Assembly: GCA_963691655.1 (NCBI GenBank)
Contig: OY829329.1
Coordinates: 16,320,708-16,384,707 of the forward strand
Direction of reading: 5' to 3'
Length of the DNA: 64,000 nucleotides
Source of the DNA: Toxonevra muliebris
Lineage: Eukaryota; Arthropoda; Insecta; Diptera; Pallopteridae
The notes below the pieces were generated by a model. It did not search any database and had not been told where the DNA came from. It saw only the letters and a list, made by a program, of their open reading frames with translations. Shown here piece by piece: positions 55,681-64,000 of the stretch; within the stretch, counting starts at the first letter, position 1, and each line of letters starts with the position of its first letter. The position numbers and the translations under genes were made by a program.

Positions 55681-58019
55681 GACACAATGGAAATTTCACT
55701 TTCTATCACGACAAGTACCTAACTTCAATGTAGGTAAACTAGATCGAATTTCTTAGTTTTTTATGCTCAAGTACTTTAACCAATTTCCTTTGTGGGCTAT
55801 AAAGAGTTAGCTTTTTTAGATCTATAAGTAATTGCTTTACTTTTTATTATTAACATGTCATACATAATAATACGGATGCAATAAATAAAGTTAAGATTAG
55901 AGTTTTGTATTTCGAAGAACAGAACTACCAAAAACAAAAAGCCAGCAATTTCAAGATAAATACATATATTAAAATTTTAACAATAAACTCAAAACGAATG
56001 TGGCTAATAAAATAACAATAAAAATTATCTGTATGTATATGTGAAAACGTGAGGGAGCCTATTCTAAGAAACTTTACGAAGCTACAATGGAAGTTTGTAG
56101 ATAAAGAAATAGAGAGAGTTGTATACCAAAAAATACTTTAAATTTTAAGAACTTTTTTTTCTTCAATAAAATTATGTATAATTTCATTAAAAGAAGATAC
56201 TCGTACTTTTTATTAAATACAATCACGTAAAAAACAAATTAAACATGATTACATTGCATATCTGTATTGTATATGCAACCCTGCGTACATATATGCATTT
56301 ATGAAGATTTTCTGTTTTAATACCACTACGAATAACACGAAAAGGAAGACATAATTTTTGGTTGTTTTTCTATTTTTTTTTTTTTTGTTTCGTCACAGCA
56401 ACGTTTCGTCGATTAAATTGTACTGAAAAACTAAAGTAATAATAATATTTAATCAGAGTCTACAATCAAAAACACGCGCACCAATAATTGAGGGTGTAAT
56501 AAATTTTACAATAGTAACGAGAACAAGGGTGTCGTCAAGGCAAAGAAGGATAACACCTTCAACTACAACAATAACACAACAAAGTAAACGCCTTTCGATG
56601 CGCTATGATGACAAATAAAACAACAAAATAAAATAAGGAAAAATGTCAGAAATTAAATTCAGTTTACACCTGCCAAAAATATCAAAAGTTGTAGTTCGAC
56701 ATAACTACCTAGAATTTGTTTGACACTATTTGTGTTAACTCTTATGTAGTTTCAACTACTATATGTTACAGGCAATAATAGAATGAGTGTAGAAATGAAA
56801 CAATAGAAGGTTTATCAGCAGGATATAATTTTTGACATTTAAAGACTACTTTCTTTTACTGTTCTGTTTCCCATTGAAAAATGTTTTGAAAGTACCCTAA
56901 AAAAATAATAAAAAAAAATAAAACCAGAGCACGTAATTATCAGTGGCAGAATGTCTCACATTTGTGAAGATTTAAAATTTATAATCTTGACTTATTTGGG
57001 ACCAATCGACCGACCTTTTTTTCCGCTGTCTTTTTCTTGTTCTAACCAGTCATCAATTTTTCAATGGTAGGTAGGTTGCTATTCAATTTTTTAGTTATAT
57101 AAGCAGAACTATTGTTTCTTTTTAATGTTTCTATATGTTTTTTTTTTTTGCTGAGGTTTCACCTTTCTCGTATTAAATTATTTCCAATTACTTTTTTTTT
57201 TTTTTGGTTGTTAAGCTGAATGCATTTCAATTTTTCTATAGTTGGACACAACCGAAACAAGCTCAACTCTATATAAAAAGAAACAAAAGTAGGACAAAAA
57301 AAAAATAAATAAAAAAACGTCGTCTGTGTATAAGAAAGTATCACACTTTCTAAACACATTCACGTTCTTTTAAGTATGTATTGATTTAAGTAGAGTTTTC
57401 AACACAAACTCATATGTAGTGAGTATGTGAACCACACCCCTTGTTATAAAAACCCTAGAACAAAAAGATCAATTTCTCAATTTGCTTTTATGTACTTAAG
57501 AATTTCCAAAAATTTCTTTGTCTAGCACACACAAGCTGCTTTGTGAATCACAAGGATCACGATCTTCACTCTACACAATCTCCTGAGAAATAGATACTCT
57601 CACTGTGATAAGATTCATTGAATATAATGTGTTAATTGAACCATAAGCGTAACCATAAATGAATCTTTTATTTTTTTTTTTTTTCTTGAAAAAATGAATT
57701 TATTCAACCGTGTATTTAGATTGTACTGAGCTGATAGTTTATTATTTCATGTCATCTGGTTTTGTCACATATATCACACCACCACTATGAGATATATGAT
57801 TTTATGAAATATGTAGGTCAGCATAATTAAAATGGTCACAAATACTTTAAGAAATGTATGAGTGCTTCGAGTATGGAATTATATATGAGAGCGTGTGAAA
57901 ATATTTGCATTTTTTATACGGGTTTATATTACTGACTTCACCAGGAAATTTGATTTAGAAATTCATGCAGGAAATTTGATTTAGAAAATAAATAATATTT
58001 AACACTCTTATGTTAGAAT
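55681..58019. other. AT-rich DNA, no gene seen
   Basis: Homopolymer runs near 56372, 57138 and 57670. No frame with a recognisable domain or promoter. Confidence 0.45.
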
Positions 58020-58194
58020 ACGATTTTGTGTACATATGAACTCGGAACTAAGCTATGCAAAAAAAGAAAAATGGTATGCTGCAGCTCGATCGTAAGTCTG
58101 TATGGCGTTGCCAACTAAAAGACCAAAATTAGATTTTCGAAATCAGCTGCTTTGGCAGAAAGAAAAATAAGAAAAAAAAATTTAATTTTGCATT
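58020..58194 (-). repeat. Dispersed repeat family 3, copy 2
   Basis: Reverse complement of 28395-28570; contains gcgttgccaact at 58105-58116 and cgaaatcagctgctttggca. Its inner edge abuts the fold-back element at 58195. Confidence 0.75.
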
Positions 58195-58451
58195 AATTCT
58201 GTGGCAATAAGGAATAACAGCTAAACTCAAAAGTCGAATAAAAACTTACTGCGGATTTTGTATTATAAATTCCAAAATGTTGAAAGTTTCTGAAAATTTT
58301 TTCCAATTTATCAGTTTCCATAGTTTTTTATTAATCAAACTCCAATAAATATTTAAGAACTTTCAATATTTTGGGTTTTATAATGAAAAATACGCAACAG
58401 GTTTTTAGTCGACTTTTGAGTATAGCTGTTATTCCTTATTGCCACAGAATT
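58195..58451. mobile_element. Fold-back (long inverted repeat) element, 257 bp
   Basis: The arms 58195-58288 and 58358-58451 are reverse complements over about 94 bp with roughly ten differences, starting aattctgtggcaataaggaa and ending ttccttattgccacagaatt, around a ~69-bp loop. This is a MITE or fold-back structure; RNA from it would form a long hairpin. No convincing target-site duplication, so the superfamily is undecided. Confidence 0.85.
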
Positions 58452-58632
58452 GTGAAACACACCAATTCGGTATTCGCTGCATTTATATCTCAGGAGGAAG
58501 AGAATGCATGCAAAAGTAATTGCGAGAAAACATAGCGGAAATTATTTCGAAATGCATGCAATGCCTTTGATCTGGAGAATAGAGTTTACTAGACAATTGG
58601 AAATCTTTATAAATAATTTCAAAGATTAGTAG

Positions 58633-58946
58633 TGCTCACCGTAGCCTAATGGTTAGTGTGTTGGATTGTTACGCAGAGGTGGCCGGGTTCATATCTCAGC
58701 ACGCTCAGAAAATCAAAAATAGAAAATACAAATTTTTCTACACGGCACCACCTCTTGGCTGGCTATGGCAAACTTCCAAGAGTAAAAAAATGCCTATGAA
58801 AAGCTTTTTACTTTGCCGTTCGGATTCGGCATAAAACTGTAGGTCCCTTCCAATCGTGTATAAATACAACTCACACAATATGAATGGATGCGAAAAGCTC
58901 GGCCTTGGCCCTCCAGGGGCTGTTATGCCATAATAGTAGTAGTAGT
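58633..58946 (+). mobile_element. tRNA-derived SINE, 314 bp, with target-site duplication
   Basis: The head has a pol III A box tagcctaatgg (58642-58652) and a B-box-like ggttcatatct (58686-58696), 33 bp apart as in tRNA genes. The body includes gccgttcggattcggcataa and actgtaggtcccttcc, then gctcggccttggccc, phrases familiar from fly SINEs. The tail is (TAG)n (58934-58946). It is flanked by 12-bp direct repeats aaagattagtag (58621-58632) and aaagatttgtag (58947-58958), one mismatch. Short reading frames in it are not genes. Confidence 0.88.
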
Positions 58947-58988
58947 AAAGATTTGTAGGATTACTGACTCTAAAGCAAGCGACACATA

Positions 58989-59717
58989 AGCTCTGTTCCC
59001 GTACTATAAAGTTTTAGCCCAATTTGCAGGTTTTTACCATTTGTTACTTGAAAAGCGTTCCCGTACACAAAAATCTGGTAAATGAGAGAGGCAATGAGAG
59101 AGTAAATCATTTCCCCTCCGTGTCAAAAGTTTAAAGTTTTTACCCGACAAATTTCTGCTGGCAAAAACTTAAAAAGTGTCAAACAATCAGCTGTTTTGTA
59201 TTTATCAGCTGTTTTGCTTTTGTGAAAATATATTGAAAATTTGAAATTAATAAATAAATAAAGAATTTTTAGAAAAATAAGTGATATTTAAAATGGAAAA
59301 TATTTAAAAGACATTGGAAAATTAATTAATAGTATATTAGTTAATTTTTAACTACATTTTCCTTATGTTAATGACGCAATTGTCTGTTCAACTTCTGACG
59401 CTTCTGCCATATCTGAATAATGCAAATGGTGATTGTGAACCCGAAGATTCTACAAAAGTAGAGAGGCGAATAATTTATGTTTAATTTTTTCATTATATAT
59501 TTATTTTCTTGTAAGATTTATCAATTTTTATTTTATTAAATTCACAGAAACTTTATTTTTTGAATTTAACTGTCGTTAAAATTTGACGTTTTGTTTCGTG
59601 CAAAAAAAGTGGTTTTGTGCGTTCCCGTACTTTTGTACATTTTTGTGTATCAGAGAGAGCATTTTTCGTTTACTCTCAGTTTACCAGACTTTACCCAAAA
59701 AGTACGGGAACGGACCT
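58989..59717. mobile_element. PIF/Harbinger-like MITE, 729 bp
   Basis: Terminal inverted repeats agctctgttcccgtact (58989-59005) and agtacgggaacggacct (59701-59717), 15 of 17 matching, flanked by 3-bp repeats ATA (58986-58988, 59718-59720). The motif gttcccgtac recurs inside at 59057-59066 and 59621-59630, so the ends are multi-partite. Internal DNA has two aatcagctgttttg-like words near 59178 and a short frame with no recognised domain. The superfamily is inferred from TSD length only. Confidence 0.75.
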
Positions 59718-59720
59718 ATA

Positions 59721-61435
59721 ATTGAAGTGCGAAAAAAAATTTATAAATTTTTAAATCAAGAAAATGCACAAATATTAGCAAAACTAAACTAAATACAAAA
59801 AAAAAAAAAATTCATGAAGATTTGTTCGATTTTAAAAATAGCGGAAAATAACGCTATCTGTATGTCAGACTTTGCATTTGGCATACAAATGGCGTACTCT
59901 CCCATATAAAGTATAGTACATCTTTCTTTCTGCTGTTATTCCTCATTGATATCTGCAGTTAAATTTTTTTTTTTTCAACTGCATCCATCATGCTTCAATT
60001 TTCATTTTGATGACATTTCAAATAAATTTAACGAAAGACCACACTGAAAATAAAAAAGTAAACAAACTTAAAAAAAAAAAAAAAAAATCCCAAATAAATA
60101 TAAACAAACTTAAAATAACAAAAACACATCAAACTTGTTTAAATATAAAATAGAATAATAATACAAAAAATGAACAACAATTCTAAAAATTCTCACATAT
60201 GCGCAGTTGGCATTAAAATAAACATTGCCAACAACGCAGCAGCCAGCAACACTTAATGCATCCTTCGAAATATCCTGACAAACAACAATAACAAAACGAG
60301 ATACAATTGTTTGCATTTATAGCAACATATGAAAAGGAGTGGTTCTTGTCTTTCTACTGACGCTGGTAATCTAGTGATATTGTAACGAAGGGAGAGAAAA
60401 ATATTCTTTACTATTTTAATTTCAATATAATAATAAACAATTGTTGTCGTTGTTATCTGCTTCTGCTATAAAAAATATAAAAAAAAAAAAATAAATGCAA
60501 TTTTGTTATTTTAGGATTTAAAAATACACGCCACACAGAAGATAGAAATTTGAAAAGGGAGCGGAAGGAAATAAGAAAATTAAAATTGCACAAATAAAAA
60601 ATACAAAGAAAAAAAAAACAGAGTTTAAAAAAGAATAACAATTTTTAAATTTAAAATAAATAAAATACTTGATAAGTGGGTATCAAGATAAAAAAAAAAA
60701 GAATAAATAAAAAAAACGGGGATATGCATGTCCTCTGGCCTCTTTTTATGTATATATAGAGACACATGTGCAGATAGGAAATGACAATTGAAAATAACAC
60801 TGTGACAATAGAAAAGAAAAACTGATGTGTCACTGTTACTAGGACAATATAACAAAATATTTTAAAGTACCAATTATGTACTTATTTGATTATGTATGGA
60901 TGTATGCATGTGTGAATGTATGTATTTATATGCACTGTCGGTGTATGTGTTCCCTTTATCCATGCATGTCGTCTACTTGAAATTTTTAAAAATACTTCGG
61001 AGGGGACCATACAACATTTTAAAACGATATGATGATAAGCACAATTACACAATACAAATAGTGACATTTAGAGGGTTGTAGTATTTCCCATTTAAAATGT
61101 ATCTGTAAAACATATAGTTAATCATGTTGTTGTTATTTAAATACTTTAACAGCTGACCATCAAAGGACAGAAAGATGATTTAATGGGTGTCAGTTTATAT
61201 TTAATGCTACCATCGAGAGCTTTTTAAACGAACTATCATCACAAATGAACGGAATTGTATTTAATAAAACGCTAGGAACTGTTTGAATCGAGCAGGACTT
61301 ACATTTGTATTGCTAAAGGACTTCAAATTTTAAAGATCCATTTTGATTTAAGTTTAGTTCTGAACGATTAATGAAAGAGGCAAATATGTGGTATGAGAAA
61401 CTGTTGGTGAAAGTTGTGTGATTTTATTATGGCAA
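59721..61435. other. AT-rich DNA, no gene seen
   Basis: Contains several A-rich tracts (60069-60087, 60477-60491, 60690-60705). agctgttattcc-like text at 59932 resembles an arm of the fold-back element at 58195. Frames are low-complexity. Confidence 0.4.
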
Positions 61436-61439
61436 AGAA

Positions 61440-61800
61440 AGGGATGATAAACGCAAAGCTAGGTCGCTCTTATGTCAGAGGCAGTCTGCAAGGAGTACTC
61501 TTCTTTCCGCTCCTCTGGAACCTTGCTGTAAATGATCTTCTATCGAAATCTGAAAAAAACAAGTTGTTGTTTTTAGAAACGAATTAAATTGCAATGTATT
61601 ACTTCAAGATAATTTGTATCTTGTGCATCTTTAGCGCTTAAGAATTTAAAAACAAGTGACTGATAAAAAGTCACTATTGGTAAATGCATCTAAAACTGAC
61701 CTGCTTCTATTCACTCGAAAGAACTTTTTACCAAATTTTGATTCACCAACTCTAAATGGTAGATTACTTATGGTCTCAGAACAAGCCAAATATGTCGACC
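61440..61800 (+). pseudogene. LOA-type LINE reverse transcriptase remnant
   Basis: Frames read YVRGSLQGVLFFPLLWNLAV then NDLLSK (the RGTPQGGVLSPLLWNL motif of RT), and after a gap KSLLVNASKTDLLLFTRK, LNGRLLMVSEQAKYVDLS (normally NPSKTELVLFTRK...LNG...EAKYLG). The YADD box is not recognisable. The block stops abruptly where dispersed repeat copy 3 begins, and the same LINE type appears again at 62200. Confidence 0.7.
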
Positions 61801-61814
61801 TATCTCGTTTTATT

Positions 61815-62190
61815 TTCGAGCCTCGACACTCGCGAAATTAATTTATTATTTAATTTTAATTTGTGTCCTTTTTCTGTATAGACCTTTTGTCAATCATTCT
61901 TCTTCTTCCTTTTTTTACATTCACAATAGTAGGTACAATTTAGTACTAAATTATACTACTGGAAATGAGGATATGGAGCCTTATATGAAAGAGCACAGAG
62001 GTGTATTTGTTGTAAATTTATGTGAATGTGTGGCCAAGTCTCCACTGAGATAGTTGGCAATGCATTGTCATCCGTCTTTTTTTTTTGTATTTTTCGAGCA
62101 TTGCAGTATGCAAAACAATTTTTATTTGAAATTTTAGATTGATTTAAAGTTAAGTTGCGGTAGTTTTTTTCTATAAAATTTATAAAACTT
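61815..62190 (+). repeat. Dispersed repeat family 1, copy 3 (internally deleted)
   Basis: It has both ends of the family (gacactcgcga, acattcacaatagta, agaggtgtatttgttgtaaa on the left; agttggcaatgc and tttttcgagca.tgcag on the right) but lacks about 1 kb of the middle (copy 1 positions ~1466-2495). It lies between two parts of a LINE remnant, so it probably inserted into that LINE. Confidence 0.75.
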
Positions 62191-62199
62191 GGAACCACT

Positions 62200-62600
62200 C
62201 TCAGTAACTCACTCATCACTGGAAATGCGGACCGAATCCGGAAACCTGGACCGAATCCACAGAAGTAAAGTAGTTTCTATTCTCATCTATAATAATAGCT
62301 TAATGGCAATCACGCTTACAGGCCTTCCTTTCAATAACTTATGCAGAAACTGTGGAAATGAAAAGGAGAAGGAAACTATCTTCTACCTTTTATGTAAGTA
62401 ACTGCCCCCCTCAACAGCATGCAGACCACTTTTCTATGAAATACTAACAGAATTGGCTTCCTCTGAAATCAGAGACATGTTACGCTTCATCGAAAGCATA
62501 ACTTGATTTAATTAGGAGGGATCAATAAACTACCTGTGCGTTCTTTTCGAACAGCCCTAACAACTCAACCTAGTCAATTGCAATTCAAATTCAATTCATT
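62200..62600 (+). pseudogene. LOA-type LINE C-terminal remnant
   Basis: Frames read LMAITLTGLPFNNLCRNCGN then EKEKETIFYLLCK, and later PLFYEILTELASSEIRDMLR and FIESIT. This is the LTGH...CxxC...ETIxHLLCxC...RDLLRFI C-terminal pattern of LOA/R1-type ORF2. The RNase H part expected between it and the RT remnant at 61440-61800 is not present. Confidence 0.65.
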
Positions 62601-64000
62601 TCCTATGTGGATACCGAAGTATGCTGATTGTTGAGTAGAAGGTGTAAAATCTGATGGTTGACATAAGGGTTAATCAACCACAAAAATAAACAAAAAAACA
62701 TTTTCTAAGCCAGAAAGTCTAACCTTCCATGATCTTGAAGTCGGGCTCTTTCCCATTTAATTAACATTAGTTTCAAGAAGAGCTAACATCTACATACATC
62801 GTTCAATTTCCAAAAAAAATAAACCTTTTAGCTATGAATTCGAATCTGGCATCAGTATTTTGGTAATTTTCAACCTTAAATTCAGTGTTTTCCAAAGGGA
62901 ACGCAGAAATAAACATTATTCTTGGGTCTATGTTAAACCATTTTTTATATCGGAGCACGCTCTAATTTTGGTGTTGTTCTGAATACCTACATATGTACAT
63001 ATGTACTTACCCAAACTGCAGTTCACGCACTTCCTTCACCCTACAAATGCATATTCAATTGTTTCTAATTTCAAAAAATCATTTTAGCGTAAAAACCAAA
63101 GAGAAGAATTTGTAAGCATTTTGCTTAAAGGTAAAATAAGCCAGGATCAGCTTAGTGCGCATGAATTGTTTACATAAAATCACTTTTTTTTTTAAGGTAT
63201 TAGCATTAGGGTTCCTCTAAAATTACTTTACGTCCATAAGTAGAGATACAAATACACAGATAGTCTGATAGACAGACAGATTGGCATCAAACAAAAAATA
63301 AAAAAAAAGGTGACAATGTCGACGCGCCAAAATCAAATACAAAAGAACAAAAAAACAAATTTCAAATTAAATCCTGTTTAGGTTAAACCAAAGCTGAAGT
63401 ATTTAGAGTAGTATTCTCCCATTCTCTTTGTTTGATTGCATTTTTGACATATCGTTGACAACTGTCTGTCATACAATTCATCATATTTACTTAGAGGTGA
63501 GTAGGTAGAGAGAGAGAGATAGAGGAAGGCGGTATGTTTTTGGCATTCTTTCACTTGAAAATTTATAAATTATTCTAAGAAGATTTAAATGTGATTTAGG
63601 TTCCCTTTAGGTTAAGCTGAGCTTAGCTCAACTCAAAGTGTTTGCCGACAGTTCTGCATTTGTCAAACCTAAAAAAACTGACATTTCATCAAACAATTTT
63701 CAAATAAATAGTTTGACATTTTGCATATACGCTTTGCAGGAGTGCAAAGGTTTTTTGCTTTCTTTGAAATTGTAATTTTTGTAAAAATTCAAAAAAAAAA
63801 AAAAAAAAGCCGCATTATTTCTATTTGTTTGAAATTTTTGTTAGTTTTGTGTTATTTTAGGATAATTGGAATATTATTTTTTCATTGAAATATACGAAAA
63901 AAAAGCTGTCTTAATATATTATTGAATTTTTTGTTGTTCTTTGTTTATGTAAATAACTGCGCATTTTCTCTTTTGGTATTATGTATTTCTATTTTATTCT
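62601..64000. other. AT-rich DNA to window end, no gene seen
   Basis: Contains (GA)n near 63509-63525 and an A-run near 63791-63807. No recognisable coding sequence. Confidence 0.45.

Noticed and set aside
60453..60855. Overlapping minus-strand frames rich in Phe
   Set aside because: A-rich plus strand read backwards; three overlapping frames with the same bias indicate composition, not coding.

Overview
This is AT-rich animal nuclear DNA, most likely from a higher dipteran fly. The reasons are the repeat content (non-LTR elements of LOA, R1 and Jockey type, DD37D and DD37E Tc1/mariner elements, PIF/Harbinger, piggyBac, hAT, tRNA-derived SINEs), a 65-bp intron with GTAAGT...TTTTAG borders, and a TATA plus Inr core promoter. 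The species cannot be read from the sequence. There is no bacterial or viral gene organisation, no rRNA, no confident functional tRNA and no CRISPR array.

The window is almost free of host genes. The one convincing host-type gene is very small: two exons at 51076-51260 encoding a 39-residue peptide with a signal sequence, with TATA box, initiator, short intron and poly(A) signals all in place. A second candidate (33389-33690) looks like a frameshifted exon or pseudogene with an AT-hook-like GRPGRPPKN motif.

The rest is a layered transposon and satellite landscape. (1) 0-11 kb: PIF/Harbinger scrap, a degenerate 12-bp array, a 1.4-kb dispersed repeat, nested LINE fragments (6-7.8 kb), a 1,287-bp DD37D (maT-like) element with TIRs and one frameshift, and an R1-type LINE remnant. 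(2) 11-13.9 kb: microsatellite-rich DNA. (3) 13.9-21.4 kb: two ~2.5-kb arrays of one degenerate 20-bp minisatellite in opposite orientations around a 2-kb spacer. (4) 23.7 kb: a 181-bp hAT MITE with perfect 8-bp target duplications. (5) 25-31 kb: a second copy of the 1.4-kb repeat and other dispersed pieces. (6) 31-33.2 kb: a 12-bp satellite with a 299-bp higher-order duplication. (7) 34407-38951: the youngest-looking element, a 5'-truncated LOA-like LINE with an intact 1,212-residue ORF2 and a 9-bp target-site duplication. (8) 40-50 kb: Harbinger and LINE remnants, a 1,007-bp DD37E element and a tRNA-derived SINE. (9) 51 kb: the small peptide gene. (10) 53.7-62.6 kb: a PIF/Harbinger element with TIRs and a 3-bp TSD, a piggyBac fragment, a fold-back element, a SINE with a 12-bp TSD, a Harbinger-like MITE, and a LOA-type fragment interrupted by a third copy of the dispersed repeat.

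The elements interact structurally: several are nested. The 3' region of the intact LINE shares a 26-bp block (24 identical) with the 50-kb SINE, which suggests a LINE/SINE mobilisation pair. One 12-mer, AGTTGGCAACGC, recurs in several otherwise different repeats, one of them about 100 bp upstream of a Harbinger transposase remnant. All family calls rest on motif recognition by eye; no database search was run.
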